Positions 8,604-18,142 are shown, counted from the stretch's first letter. The stretch: DNA of 64,000 nt from Lachnospiraceae bacterium (GCA_017622845.1 JAGAQJ010000050.1:118028-182027), one strand, 5' to 3'. Made by a program: numbers and translations. The notes: generated from the letters alone by a model not told the origin.

Positions 8604-9041
8604 TTAGATATTTGTCTTACCGTATTGGTCTGCCTGCAACCGATACATTTCTGCATAGATTCCGTTTTGCTGCATTAACTCATCATGCGCTCCGACTTCT
8701 GCCGCTTTCCCGTCCTCAATAACGATAATCTCATCACAGGTCTTTGCAAGTGCAAGACGGTGTGATATGTAAATTACTGTCTGCTCCTGTACCAACCTGT
8801 CAAATCCCCTGTAGATATCACGTTAATCCACCAGCCCGTTTATCCGGATTTCCCTTACATAAGGCATATCCTTTGTCAGACTCTCATAATACTTTTTCCT
8901 GCGGATTACCGACGGCATCTCATCCATCTGCATCTACGCGCTTTTCTTTTTGTAATGGGAGCTGACAAAGTTATTCAGTACAAGCAACACGAGAAAGCAC
9001 AGCGCTATCCCAATCCGCAGTCTGAGCAGCAGTACAAACAT
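8604..9041 (-). pseudogene. Decayed ABC exporter (membrane-domain fragment joined to the end of an ATPase domain)
   Basis: Reading leftwards from an ATG at 9041, one frame gives a hydrophobic stretch (MFVLLLRLRIGIALCFLVLL), a stop, then EMPSVIRRKKYYESLTKDMP and YVREIRINGLVD, a second stop, and then DIYRGFDRLVQEQTVIYISH, RLALAKTCDEIIVIEDGKAA and VGAHDEL. The first parts are typical of the membrane domain of peptide-type ABC exporters. The last is the D-loop and H-loop end of an ATPase domain (ISHR). The Walker A region and most of both domains are missing. Two in-frame stops and an internal deletion show that this is a dead gene. A 63-residue ORF at its 3' end is only the surviving ATPase tail. 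Confidence 0.8.
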
Positions 9042-9046
9042 GCTGC

Positions 9047-9790
9047 CTAAAGCGACAGCGTGGCCTCCAACTGCTGAAATTGGGCAAAATACATATCATA
9101 CTGCTTTAAATCCGTCAAAGAATTGAAAAGCTCAAGCACAAGACAGTTAAACGTAATGCTGCCAGACAAATACATCGTAAAATTACCAACAGACACGGTT
9201 CCTGTCATGGTGCAGTAAATAAGATAGCCATATGTAATCATCTGCTGAAGCAGACCGAACAGCATGTACGCCATCTTGTTTTTGCACAAAAAGCGGTTCT
9301 TTGTCCTCTCATACTCATTCACCTGCTCTGCTTCTTTCTTGTATTTTCCCAAAATCCAATCTGCCATAGAAAATGTCCGCAGCTCCTTGGCATACTTTGG
9401 TGTCTCAAATATACTCTTGATGTATGCCCTCCTGCGTTCCGCCTCCGCCTTGCTGAGGTCTTCATTAATTATTTTTTTCTTGTTACAGGCATTGAAAAAA
9501 AGATTCAGGAAAGACAGCAACAGATAGACAAGACAAATCCGGTAATCAAAAAACAGAATCACGGAAACCAACAAAGCGGCTGATACAAGACGCCCGATAT
9601 TCATGGTGGTGACCGGAATGATACCTGCAAACCCGTAAGCATTGATATACCGGTCTGCTTTTTGCCGCAAATCCAAAAACTCCAATAAGACGAGAAGGGT
9701 CTGAAACAGCTCAGCCAAAAGCAGCGTAACAATGTATTTTTTCTCCAGTCTGTATACAAGACGAAATAGATATCGGATTCCATGAAACAT
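9047..9790 (-). pseudogene. Truncated ABC exporter membrane domain
   Basis: A 247-residue hydrophobic protein with several membrane segments and the ABC-exporter motif KSIFETPKYAKELRTFSMADWI. It stops at QQLEATLSL, where an ATP-binding domain would normally begin, so it lacks the ATPase half. About 60 residues also seem to be missing after residue 40. The next piece downstream belongs to a second exporter that is plainly broken, so this is probably the remains of a two-gene heterodimeric exporter that has collapsed by deletion. It could still be translated, but transport without an ATPase is not expected. Confidence 0.65.
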
Positions 9791-9954
9791 TTTGAATTTC
9801 TCCTGTTTTTGTTGATATATTCGTTGGCAATTTTATTATATAAGTCACCCCACATTTTGTACAGTGACAATATCGTGCAAAAATCATGTAAAAACGTGAA
9901 TCCTCCAATCAATATGAACGCTTTATAATACTGTTTATCCGTGTTCCATCAATA

Positions 9955-9994
9955 AGAAATCGCAAAAGGCGCAAGCCTTGCAGCATGCGCCTTT
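9955..9994 (-). terminator. Terminator of the pentose/transketolase operon
   Basis: On the minus strand AAAGGCGCA and TGCGCCTTT form a nine-base stem, followed by a T-rich tract. It lies about 50 bases after the transketolase C-terminal subunit stop. Confidence 0.75.
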
Positions 9995-10046
9995 GATTAT
10001 TGCCTATTAATTACATTTCAAAAAAGGTTCGTTTTATATGGTTGAA

Positions 10047-10997
10047 TTATTTTGCCAGAAATTCCTTTACCTGCTCATAAACACCCTTTGCATCAAGCTT
10101 GTACTTCTCAACCAGGGCTGCGGCGGAACCGGATTCGCCAAACATATCCTGCATGCCGATTTTATAAACAGGCGCCGGATAAGACTTACAGAGCGCATCA
10201 CACACAGCGCTTCCAAGTCCGCCGATTACAGAGTGCTCCTCTGCTGTAACAACCTTGCCAGTCTTCTTTGCCGAATTGATAATGATTTCCTCATCAAGAG
10301 GCTTAATCGTACAGATATTGATAACCTCTGCACTGATGCCCTCCTCCTCAAGCAGCTTTGCTGCACCAAGTGCAGAATCAACGCAGATGCCTGTCGCTAC
10401 GATGGTTACATCTGTACCCTCTTTGACCACTGTACCCTTTCCAATCTCAAACTTGTAGTCAGGTCTGTCATTAATTACGGGAACTGCTGCACGTCCAAAG
10501 CGGATATATACAGGTCCTTCGTATTCTACTGCCGCACGCACTGCTGCCTTTGCCTCGACATCATCTGCCGGACACATAACAACCATACCGGGAATGGTAC
10601 GCATCAGAGCAATATCTTCATTACACTGATGAGAAGCGCCGTCCTCACCTACTGTGATGCCTGCATGTGTCGCACCGATCTTAACATTCAGATGAGGATA
10701 TCCGATAGAGTTGCGAACCTGCTCGAAAGCACGTCCTGCTGCAAACATTGCAAACGAACTCATGAACGGAATCTTACCTGTAAGGGATAATCCTGCTGCC
10801 ACGCCTGCCATATTGCACTCTGCGATGCCGCAGTCAATATGTCTTTCCGGAAATGCCTTTTTAAATACGCCTGTCTTGGTAGCTGCTGCAAGATCCGCAT
10901 CAAGAACTACCAGATTAGGATTTTCTTTACCGATTTCAACCAGAGCATTACCGTAGCTCTCTCTTGTTGCGATTTTTGTCGTCTTTACTTCTGACAT
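10047..10997 (-). CDS. Transketolase, C-terminal subunit
   Basis: A 316-residue protein forming the pyrimidine-binding and C-terminal part of transketolase. DCGIAECNMAGVAAGLSL carries the glutamate that activates thiamine diphosphate, followed by FMSSFAMFAAGRAFEQVRN and GEDGASHQCNEDIALMR. It transfers two-carbon units between ketose and aldose phosphates in the non-oxidative pentose phosphate pathway, together with the N-terminal subunit encoded just upstream. The reading frames overlap by 13 bases, indicating translational coupling. A two-polypeptide transketolase is common in Clostridia and archaea. It is the last gene of the operon, followed by a terminator. Confidence 0.93.
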   Translation of the reverse strand: MSEVKTTKIATRESYGNALVEIGKENPNLVVLDADLAAATKTGVFKKAFPERHIDCGIAECNMAGVAAGLSLTGKIPFMSSFAMFAAGRAFEQVRNSIGYPHLNVKIGATHAGITVGEDGASHQCNEDIALMRTIPGMVVMCPADDVEAKAAVRAAVEYEGPVYIRFGRAAVPVINDRPDYKFEIGKGTVVKEGTDVTIVATGICVDSALGAAKLLEEEGISAEVINICTIKPLDEEIIINSAKKTGKVVTAEEHSVIGGLGSAVCDALCKSYPAPVYKIGMQDMFGESGSAAALVEKYKLDAKGVYEQVKEFLAK

Positions 10998-11824
10998 AAT
11001 GCTTCACCTACCTTCTCTAAATCTGCCATAGCAATTGCATACTCCTCATCATTCGGAGCCTTTCCATGCCAGTCCACATTATTCTCCATAAAGGATACGC
11101 CCTTACCCTTTAAGGAATGCGCAATAATCGCTGTGGGCATACCCTTTGTCTCTCTTGCCTCCTGAAAAGCTGCACGAATCTGATCAAAATCATGTGCATC
11201 CGCAAGATTGATTACATGAAAATTAAATGCCTCAAATTTCTTATCAATCGGGTATGGTGAGCATACATCCTCAATCTTACCGTCAATCTGCAGGCCGTTA
11301 TTGTCTACGATGACACAAAGGTTATCAAGCTTTCTATGTCCGGCAAACATTGCAGCCTCCCATACCTGACCTTCCTCAATCTCACCGTCTCCAAGCAATG
11401 TATATACTCTGTAACCAGCATTTGACATCTTAGCTCCAAGCGCCATACCGCATGCTACTGAGATACCTTGTCCAAGAGAACCTGATGACATATCAACACC
11501 CGGAACATGCTGCATGCAGGGATGTCCCTGTAAGTATGAACCAAGCTTTCTTAAGGTCAAAAGATCCTCCACCGGAAAATATCCGCGGTTTGCAAGCGCT
11601 GAATAAAGACCCGGCGCCGTATGCCCCTTTGATAATACAAAACGATCCCTGTCTGCCTTTTTAGGGTTCTTCGGGTCGATATTCATTTCCTCGAAATAAA
11701 GATAAGTAAAGATATCTGCTGCAGATAACGATCCGCCCGGATGACCTGCTTTTGCAGCATGAACACTGCTTACAATACCCTTACGAACTTCATTTGCCAT
11801 TTTCTGAAGCTCTAAATTTGTCAT
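10985..11824 (-). CDS. Transketolase, N-terminal subunit
   Basis: A 279-residue protein, MTNLELQKMANEVRKGIVSS and onward. GGAGG eight bases before this ATG sets the start; an in-frame extension of 50 codons has no support. AGHPGGSLSAADI, DRFVLSKGHTAPGLYSALAN and the thiamine-diphosphate motif GDGEIEEGQVWEAAMFAG ending in VIVDNN are all present. It pairs with the C-terminal subunit to make one active transketolase. The gene follows araD by 157 bases on the same strand, linking xylulose 5-phosphate production with its use. Confidence 0.93.
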   Translation of the reverse strand: MTNLELQKMANEVRKGIVSSVHAAKAGHPGGSLSAADIFTYLYFEEMNIDPKNPKKADRDRFVLSKGHTAPGLYSALANRGYFPVEDLLTLRKLGSYLQGHPCMQHVPGVDMSSGSLGQGISVACGMALGAKMSNAGYRVYTLLGDGEIEEGQVWEAAMFAGHRKLDNLCVIVDNNGLQIDGKIEDVCSPYPIDKKFEAFNFHVINLADAHDFDQIRAAFQEARETKGMPTAIIAHSLKGKGVSFMENNVDWHGKAPNDEEYAIAMADLEKVGEALCQK

Positions 11825-11981
11825 TGCTTTTTCCTCCATATTTTGTGTTAATATGCGAAACACAGCTTTTTGCTGCACACGCTTTGTTATAAATTTACCA
11901 TATCCTGCGCAATCCGTAAATGCTGTAAATTTCACAAAGTTACCATATTTTTTACATATCCGTTCATTTTGCATCAGTTAT

Positions 11982-12680
11982 CTAATTTTCAATTTTATTT
12001 CCATAATAAGCATTTGCACCATGCTTCCTGTAATAATGCTTATCCTGAATGCGCTGCGGTGCAGGCGCTACATCACTTTTGAGCTGTTCCGTGAAAAGCG
12101 CCATCTTTGCAACCTCCTCAAGAACGACTGCATTATGGACAGCCTCCTTCGCATCCTTTCCCCATGCAAACGGTCCGTGATTTTTGCAAAGCACTGCCGG
12201 CACTGCCATCGGGTCCTTGTCCTTGAAAGTCTCTACGATAAGGATTCCTGTATTTTTCTCATATCCCTCATCGATCTCCTCCTGCGTCAAAACTCTCGCA
12301 CAGGGAATCTCCCCGTACATATAGTCAGCATGTGTCGTTCCATAGCAGGGAATCGCCCTTCCTGACTGTGCCCAGCTTGTAGCATAGGTGCTGTGTGTAT
12401 GTACGACGCCGCCAATCTCAGGAAATGCTTTGTAAAGCTCCAGATGTGTCGGGGTGTCTGACGAAGGATTGTATTTTCCCTCCACTTTATTGCCGTTCAA
12501 ATCCATGACAACCATGTCCTCCGGCTTCAATAAATCATAATCTACTCCGCTTGGCTTGATGACAAACAAACCGCTCTCACGGTCAATAGCGCTTACATTT
12601 CCCCATGTAAAAGTGACAAGTCCGTATTTGGGTAAATCCATATTTGCCTCATAGACCTTTTTCTTTAATTCCTCTAACAT
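11982..12680 (-). CDS. araD: L-ribulose-5-phosphate 4-epimerase
   Basis: A 232-residue class II aldolase-fold enzyme that interconverts L-ribulose 5-phosphate and D-xylulose 5-phosphate. The zinc site is visible as [12 protein letters not shown] with the later [10 protein letters not shown] histidine, and the family signature [16 protein letters not shown] follows. An AAAGGAG precedes the ATG. Its place between a FGGY kinase and the transketolase genes makes L-arabinose or L-ribulose catabolism the natural pathway; araA is not in the window. Confidence 0.93.
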   Translation of the reverse strand: MLEELKKKVYEANMDLPKYGLVTFTWGNVSAIDRESGLFVIKPSGVDYDLLKPEDMVVMDLNGNKVEGKYNPSSDTPTHLELYKAFPEIGGVVHTHSTYATSWAQSGRAIPCYGTTHADYMYGEIPCARVLTQEEIDEGYEKNTGILIVETFKDKDPMAVPAVLCKNHGPFAWGKDAKEAVHNAVVLEEVAKMALFTEQLKSDVAPAPQRIQDKHYYRKHGANAYYGNKIEN

Positions 12681-12741
12681 CTTAATCCTCTCCTTTATTA
12701 TTACAGTTCAGTCCTCTGTTATCCTGCAATTGACTACAAAA

Positions 12742-12926
12742 TAACTGTTCAGCCATGCTCATTCATAAGTTGTCGGATTGTATGTTATTGACAAAAATTC
12801 TTGTTATCTCCGACAACTTATTTCATGTTGGGCGTCCGCCCTATAGAAACGATTGTACAAACTGCCCTTAGTGAGCAAGCTCCCACGGTCATTTTGCACA
12901 ATCATTTCTGCATGGCTGAACTGTTA
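12742..12926. repeat. 185-base palindromic repeat between the kinase gene and araD
   Basis: The ends are perfect 17-base inverted repeats: TAACTGTTCAGCCATGC (12742-12758) and GCATGGCTGAACTGTTA (12910-12926). Inside are further stems, ATAAGTTGTCGGA with TCCGACAACTTAT among them, so the RNA or single strand would fold into a branched structure. It resembles a small non-autonomous mobile element and shares its end motif with other copies in the window. It interrupts the kinase-araD spacing without a stop to transcription that can be seen. Confidence 0.7.
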
Positions 12927-12928
12927 CA

Positions 12929-14524
12929 CTACAGATTTTCAACTGCTGCGCGCTCAATGGCAAGTCCGTTTCTGTACCGCTCTATAAAGGTTTCAAAGCC
13001 TGCTACATCCCTGGGGTCCGGCTCCATGCGGACAGACTGCTCGCCTGCAAATACTTTATTGTTCAGGTAATCGCTCAGGGACTCGCCTTCGCCCTTCTTC
13101 ATCATATAATTTGCAAGAACCGCAATTCCCCATGCGCCGCCCTCGCCTGCCGTTTTCATAACGGAAACCGGTACATTGACTGCTGCCGCAACCACCTTCT
13201 GTCCTACTCCTTCTGTCTTAAATAATCCGCCGTGTCCAAGAAGCTCGTCAAGCGTCACATGCTCCTGCTTGAATAAAATATCCATGCCGATTTTAATCGC
13301 TCCAAGCGCCGTAAACAGATTCACCCGCATAAAGTTTGCAAGGTTGAACTTTGCATCAGGAGTGCGCACAAATAAAGGTCTGCCTTCAGAAAAACCTGTT
13401 ACATGCTCACCTGAGAAATAGCCGTAAGCCAGCAGTCCGCCGCAGTCCGCATCACCCTCAAGCGCCTTTCGGTAGAGAGTGCCGTAAAGCTCATTCATGT
13501 CCGTCTTCTGCCCCATGGACTCCTGAAATTCCTTAAAAATATTTACCCATGCATTTAAATCGGAAGTACAGTTGTTGCAGTGCACCATTGCCACAAGGCT
13601 TCCATCGGGAGTTGTCACAAGGTCAAGCTCCTCATAACATTTTGACAAATCCTTCTCAAGAACCGCCATCGCAAACACCGAAGTACCGGCAGAAATATTT
13701 CCGGTACGCTGCGCCACACTGTTGGTTGCCACCATGCCTGTGCCTGCATCACCCTCGGGAGGGCACATCGGAATGCCTGCCTGAAGCGTTCCTGTCACAT
13801 CAAGAAGCTTCGCACCTGCCTCTGTCAGGGTACCTGCCTTATCGCCGGAAATCAGCACCTTCGGCATAATCTCCGCAAGCTTCCATGGATAATTTTTATC
13901 TGCCACCAGTTCATCAAACTGCGCAATCATTCTTTTATTGAAGCCCTTCGTTTCGATATCGATGGGGAACATACCGGAAGCTTCACCCACGCCAAGCGCC
14001 TTCTCTCCGCTCAGCTGCCAGTGAATATATCCTGCAAGCGTTGTAAAGAAATCTACCTTTTCCACATGCTCCTCTCCATTGAGAATCGCCTGATACAGAT
14101 GAGCAATACTCCATCTCTGGGGAATATGATAGTTGAACAGTGATGTCAGCTTCTCGCTTGCCTCCTGTGTAATCGTATTTCTCCATGTTCTGAATGGCAC
14201 CAGAAGTTCTCCTGTCTTGTCAAATGCCATATAGCCATGCATCATAGCGCTGAAGCCGATTGACCCAAGTGTCCTGATTTCCACACCGTATTGTGTCCTT
14301 ACGCTCTCTGCCATATCCTGATAGCAGTCCTGAAGCCCCTTCCAGATGGCATCAAGGCTGTAAGTCCAGATATTGTTCACGAGCTGGTTTTCCCAATCGT
14401 GATTTCCGATTGCAAGCACTTCATGATTCTCATCAATAAGAACTGCTTTGATTCTGGTTGAGCCAAACTCGATACCAAGCGCTGTTTTTCCGTTTTCAAT
14501 GGCGTATTTTGCCTCAAGTCCCAT
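12929..14524 (-). CDS. FGGY-family pentulose kinase, probably ribulokinase
   Basis: A 531-residue sugar kinase. The N-terminal phosphate-binding segment is [20 protein letters not shown], and the second ATPase segment is [20 protein letters not shown] with GDAGTG just before it. The sequence is distant from classical AraB and XylB and belongs to a variant often annotated only as an FGGY kinase in Lachnospiraceae. Phosphorylation of L-ribulose is inferred from the adjoining araD; xylulose is the main alternative. GGAGG lies ten bases before the ATG, and a clear promoter stands 54-82 bases upstream, making this the first gene of the pentose operon. Confidence 0.8.
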   Translation of the reverse strand: MGLEAKYAIENGKTALGIEFGSTRIKAVLIDENHEVLAIGNHDWENQLVNNIWTYSLDAIWKGLQDCYQDMAESVRTQYGVEIRTLGSIGFSAMMHGYMAFDKTGELLVPFRTWRNTITQEASEKLTSLFNYHIPQRWSIAHLYQAILNGEEHVEKVDFFTTLAGYIHWQLSGEKALGVGEASGMFPIDIETKGFNKRMIAQFDELVADKNYPWKLAEIMPKVLISGDKAGTLTEAGAKLLDVTGTLQAGIPMCPPEGDAGTGMVATNSVAQRTGNISAGTSVFAMAVLEKDLSKCYEELDLVTTPDGSLVAMVHCNNCTSDLNAWVNIFKEFQESMGQKTDMNELYGTLYRKALEGDADCGGLLAYGYFSGEHVTGFSEGRPLFVRTPDAKFNLANFMRVNLFTALGAIKIGMDILFKQEHVTLDELLGHGGLFKTEGVGQKVVAAAVNVPVSVMKTAGEGGAWGIAVLANYMMKKGEGESLSDYLNNKVFAGEQSVRMEPDPRDVAGFETFIERYRNGLAIERAAVENL

Positions 14525-14577
14525 AAATTTGTAACCTCCTGTTTTTCACACCGTTTCCCAAAGTTGTTCCTATTGCC

Positions 14578-14606
14578 ATTATATCAATAAGCGCACTGCA
14601 TTGCAA
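14578..14606 (-). promoter_or_regulatory. Promoter of the pentose operon
   Basis: On the minus strand TTGCAA (14601-14606) and TATAAT (14578-14583) are 17 bases apart. A perfect 14-base palindrome, CTAAAATATTTTAG (14625-14638), lies just upstream of the -35 box and is a candidate operator. Confidence 0.7.
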
Positions 14607-14653
14607 CCTTTTGTTTACTCATATCTAAAATATTTTAGTTTGAAAGTAATCTA

Positions 14654-16000
14654 TTATGAAATCTTTTTTAATTCCCATTTTCCCTTATGATAGCGTGCTA
14701 TACTTACAATACTGGTCAGCGCCCATGTAAGGCCAGTGGTTAAAAATATGCCCCACATTCCGATGAATGGTATTTTCGTGAGCGGAACGGCAAATCCCAC
14801 ACGGCCTGCCACTTCCATCAATCCGTTAATCATGGCAAAGGCAGCATCACCTGCTCCGTTGAGCACGCTTCTCGCAACATATATCATGCCAAGGAAGAAA
14901 TAGAAAAAGCTGGTAATGGAAAGTCCCTTCGCTCCGATGGCAATAACCTCCGGCTCGGTGACAAACACTCCTACAATCTGCTTCCCAAAAAGCTGGCACG
15001 GAATCAGCATGACAACGCTGAATACTACAACACTCCAAAATCCTGCTTTATATCCCTGCTTTACCCTGTCAGTCTTTCCTGCACCGATATTCTGGCCTGT
15101 ATAGGTCGTGAGCGCAGCACCAAGTGAATTATACGGCTGCTGTACCAGCTGTTCTATACGTCCAAGCGCCGTATTTGCCGCAACAACGCTCTCTCCAAAA
15201 CCATTGACCACTTTCTGCAGAAAGATGCAGGAAAATGCAATCAATGCATTTTGCAGCGCAATCGGAAGTCCCAGCGTGAAGCAGCGTGCTATAATATCCC
15301 GGCGCACAGAGCGGTTTCCCTTTTTGATGCGAAAACACGGCACTCTGCACAATGCATATGCAAAGGCTCCCAGCGCCGCAATAAGCTGGGCAATCACTGT
15401 CGCCAGCGCCACGCCGAATACAGACCAGCCAAAGCCGACTACAAATAACAGATCCAGAACAATATTAATAAAGCAGGCAGCTACCATAAAATACAAGGGA
15501 GTTTTGGAATCGCCTAACGCCCTTAATACTGATGCCACGCCATTATATGCTGCTATTGCCAGTATGCCTGCGCAGGATACCCTCATATAGATCACCGCAT
15601 CATCCAGAATGACCTCCGGCGTGTCAAGCGCCACAAGCACCCATCGTGCCGAAGCAATTCCTATGATGCCCATAACAGCAGACACCGCTGCCAGCAGGTA
15701 CATGCCATTGATAATGCTTTTCTCTACCATATCCATTCTATCCGCGCCAAAATACTGTGAAACTACAACTCCAACGCCTGCTGAGATGCCAAAGCTCATC
15801 GCAAAAAACAGAAAGTTAAGCGAACCTGTCGCGCCGACCGCTGCCAGAGCGTTCGAACCCACAAAACGCCCGACCACAATGGAATCAACCATATTGTAAA
15901 ACTGCTGAAAAAGATTCCCGATTAACATCGGAAGCGTAAATTTTAGAAGAAGCTTTGCCGGACTTCCTTCAGTCATACTGTAAACTGCCTGTTTTTCCAT
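14654..16000 (-). CDS. MATE-family efflux transporter
   Basis: A 448-residue protein with about twelve membrane segments. The family signature appears twice in related form: LLLKFTLPMLIGNLFQQFYNMVDS near the N-terminus with VGRFVGSNALAAVGATGS, and the second half beginning CFTLGLPIALQNALI with VVAANTALGRIEQL. MATE proteins export drugs or metabolites in exchange for Na+ or H+ across the cytoplasmic membrane. AAGGAG precedes the ATG. There is no adjacent regulator, so the substrate cannot be inferred. Confidence 0.92.
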   Translation of the reverse strand: MEKQAVYSMTEGSPAKLLLKFTLPMLIGNLFQQFYNMVDSIVVGRFVGSNALAAVGATGSLNFLFFAMSFGISAGVGVVVSQYFGADRMDMVEKSIINGMYLLAAVSAVMGIIGIASARWVLVALDTPEVILDDAVIYMRVSCAGILAIAAYNGVASVLRALGDSKTPLYFMVAACFINIVLDLLFVVGFGWSVFGVALATVIAQLIAALGAFAYALCRVPCFRIKKGNRSVRRDIIARCFTLGLPIALQNALIAFSCIFLQKVVNGFGESVVAANTALGRIEQLVQQPYNSLGAALTTYTGQNIGAGKTDRVKQGYKAGFWSVVVFSVVMLIPCQLFGKQIVGVFVTEPEVIAIGAKGLSITSFFYFFLGMIYVARSVLNGAGDAAFAMINGLMEVAGRVGFAVPLTKIPFIGMWGIFLTTGLTWALTSIVSIARYHKGKWELKKIS

Positions 16001-16028
16001 TATCTTTTCTCCTTTATCGTGATACTTT

Positions 16029-16143
16029 ACTGACTGTTAACTGCCCAAAATCCTGCGGATTCTGTCATATTGCCACAATCCGGCCCTGCTATTTCAGAGT
16101 CGTCAAATTGTACAATCTGCCCTGCATGGCTGAACTGTTACAT
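16029..16143. repeat. Degenerate copy of the dispersed hairpin repeat
   Basis: The right end, GCATGGCTGAACTGTTAC, matches the right end of the 12.8-kb element over 18 bases. The left side reads GACTGTTAACTGCC, a decayed partner. The stretch lies between the MATE gene and ylmH. Confidence 0.5.
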
Positions 16144-16259
16144 CATCATATCACGATTGCGCAATAAATCAATCGGGTGTTTGAAAGAAAATTGCTTTTT
16201 ACAAAATAAGAATCGAATTTTACAAAATTTTGCCGCTTCAAAACAGCGGCACAGGCGCA

Positions 16260-17018
16260 TCAGCAATACAGGTCAATCTCTGCATTCAGTTTTCCTTTCC
16301 TCGTCTCTCCTGTAATCCCTGCAAACTGAAATCTGCCAAATCCTCTTACCGATACTTTGTCCAGAGGTTTTAGCTGTCCGCTGTTATTTTCGTTCAGCCT
16401 GCCGTTGACAAAAACCTTTTTCGCCCGAAACAGCTCGACGCTCTCACTTCTCGACAGATGATACAGCTTCGCGATAATACTGTCTGTACGTGCTGCATTT
16501 ACCTGAATGGTTTTTCGTTCGAGCCTCGTCACAGTGCTTTCCGGCACCTTTCCGGCAAGACTGCACCGCACGCTCGTATGGCGCACTTTGTCAAGGTTCT
16601 CAAGAATATAAGGAGCCATCTTCCCGGTACAGAACAAAAAAGCATGTTTTCCGAGAATCACAATATCTCCGAGCGTGCTGCGCTCAATGCCGAGATTCAT
16701 CAGCGCACCCAGATAATCCCTATGACTCAGCTCCTCGCCGAATTTCTCTGCTAATGGTGCAATCTCAATGCATTGGATCGGAAAAGGCTCTTCGTAACCG
16801 CAAAGTTCTTCATCTCCAAACCGAAGCATCACGCGCTCACAGTCTGCCGTTCCGCCAAAAATGGTAACCGGCACATAAGAAAGCTCCCGTTCCATACGAT
16901 AATAGCTGTCAAGCTCCGCTGCTGACAAAAAGCCCGTAAACAAATACTGGCTGTTGCTGTAAGATTTCTTTGCAAGCTCTTCCAGCCTCTTTCTGAATAG
17001 GATTTCTTCCGCGTCCAT
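16260..17018 (-). CDS. ylmH: YlmH-family S4-domain RNA-binding protein
   Basis: A 252-residue cytoplasmic protein. The N-terminal half contains the YlmH signature (YLFTGFLSAAELDSYYR; GALMNLGIERSTLGDIVI), and the C-terminal S4 RNA-binding domain begins near residue 175 with DSIIAKLYHLSRSESVELFR and KKVFVNGRLNENNSG. YlmH binds 50S ribosomal subunits and is linked to ribosome rescue and, in many Firmicutes, to the cell-division cluster; here it stands apart from that cluster. GGGGAG lies before the ATG. Confidence 0.88.
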   Translation of the reverse strand: MDAEEILFRKRLEELAKKSYSNSQYLFTGFLSAAELDSYYRMERELSYVPVTIFGGTADCERVMLRFGDEELCGYEEPFPIQCIEIAPLAEKFGEELSHRDYLGALMNLGIERSTLGDIVILGKHAFLFCTGKMAPYILENLDKVRHTSVRCSLAGKVPESTVTRLERKTIQVNAARTDSIIAKLYHLSRSESVELFRAKKVFVNGRLNENNSGQLKPLDKVSVRGFGRFQFAGITGETRKGKLNAEIDLYC

Positions 17019-17040
17019 TTTCTCTCCCCTTGTTCTTGTT

Positions 17041-17178
17041 TATTCGTAACGATTCAGTACCCTCACAGTTACGAGCATCAAGTTATGCAAAACCACTTCG
17101 TGATGACTTGATGCCTAACAAATTTACGCATTCTCACGCACTCCGCCGCAAGTGCGTAGTACTGTACTGAACAATTAC
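17041..17178. repeat. Dispersed repeat, second type (copy 1)
   Basis: The ends are inverted and related: GTAACGATTCAGTAC and GTACTGAACAATTAC. The inner AACCACTTCGTGATG with CTTGATG matches the element at 58.25-58.39 kb (AACCACTTCGTGGTG with CTTGAG). It lies between ylmH and the Mrr-like gene and probably forms two stacked hairpins. Confidence 0.6.
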
Positions 17179-17180
17179 GT

Positions 17181-17648
17181 CTATTCTTCTTCCATCGCCT
17201 GTATATAGTCCCTGTCCCACAAAAGAATTTTGAGCTTCCTTGCCGCCTCAGCCGCCGGCTTTGTAAAATACTGGTTCGTCAGCACTGCACCGACCATACG
17301 GTCATAATAATCACGGCCTGCATACGCCTCCTGCACTGCTTTCACACCCACCAGTCCGGTGTAGCGCTTGCACTGTATGGCATAAGTGACCCCATCCTTT
17401 TCTGCAAGGATATCAATCCCATAATCACCGCTGCTTTGCGTGACCTGCACCTCAACAAAACCGTTCGCTGCAAGCAAATCCGCACAATAATATTCAAAGT
17501 CAAAGCCGTCCATCCCGTCAAGCTCTCTCGCCCTTGCATTTTTCCGAAACTGCCTGCAAAGCAGCACGCCTGCCGTCACAATCAGTATCAATCCCGCGAT
17601 TACTGCCGCAAGCAGCAGTAATTGCGTACTCGTCTGTAATTCTGCCAT
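17181..17648 (-). CDS. Membrane-anchored Mrr-like restriction endonuclease-fold protein
   Basis: A 155-residue protein. Residues 9-32 form one transmembrane helix. From residue 45 on it is an Mrr_cat-type PD-(D/E)xK domain: MDGFDFEYYCADLLAANGF, then GDYGIDILAEKDGVTYAIQC and KRY, with the catalytic Asp and the Q-x-K version of the motif. Such TM-plus-Mrr proteins are widespread in Clostridia; they may cleave modified DNA or act on other nucleic acid near the membrane, but no function is proven. No methyltransferase or other restriction gene is nearby. Confidence 0.8.
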   Translation of the reverse strand: MAELQTSTQLLLLAAVIAGLILIVTAGVLLCRQFRKNARARELDGMDGFDFEYYCADLLAANGFVEVQVTQSSGDYGIDILAEKDGVTYAIQCKRYTGLVGVKAVQEAYAGRDYYDRMVGAVLTNQYFTKPAAEAARKLKILLWDRDYIQAMEEE

Positions 17649-17934
17649 GGTTTTTCCTCTCTAAAATGTACTTTACTCCGCTACTTTCTCCTGTCAGAAT
17701 TTAAGTTTATCACACAAACATAAGTTCTGCAAGGTGTTTCTTAAAATTATATGCGGTTTCGGTAACATTCCCCCTGCGCCAAAATTAATCCCGTAATGCT
17801 CTTTACAAATGAAACGAATTAGTGTATAGTTACGATAATTGACATGCATTAATATGATTTTGTCAATTCATGTAACGATTCATTATCACAAACGGCGGCA
17901 GTTCAGTGATGCAGAATTGCTGCTGCAAATTAAG

Positions 17935-18056
17935 ATGCAGAGTAGAATCGCGTGCGTTAAGTGCCTTGTGAACAGGGAGTTGTCACAGGGACGAAAAAAC
18001 AAGGAACTGTTTTACTGGTTACTGTTTTGCGGTACGAGGTTCGCATCCCGCTGCTA
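17935..18056 (+). promoter_or_regulatory. Tetrahydrofolate (THF-I) riboswitch upstream of folT
   Basis: The conserved core of the THF aptamer is recognisable: GCAGAGTAGAATCGCG, GCGTTAAGTGCC, GAACAGGGAGTTGTCAC, GGGACGAA, and the 3' segment GAGGTTCGCATCCCGC with a closing CTGC that pairs with the first GCAG. It precedes a folate transporter, the usual genetic context. Downstream, AAGCCTC (18095-18101) can pair with GAGGCTT (18132-18138). That second arm contains the folT ribosome site and runs into a T-tract, so ligand binding could hide the ribosome site or end transcription. Confidence 0.88.
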
Positions 18057-18142
18057 CATATTTGACTAATTAGGATTTTTCTTTTTGAAATCTTAAGCCT
18101 CATTTGTGTAGTTTCAGGTTGCTGCATAAAGGAGGCTTTTTT

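Noticed and set aside
10038-10790. 250-residue plus-strand ORF
   Set aside because: It lies antisense to the transketolase C-terminal subunit, whose motifs are unambiguous, and has the Cys-rich composition of a reverse-frame shadow.
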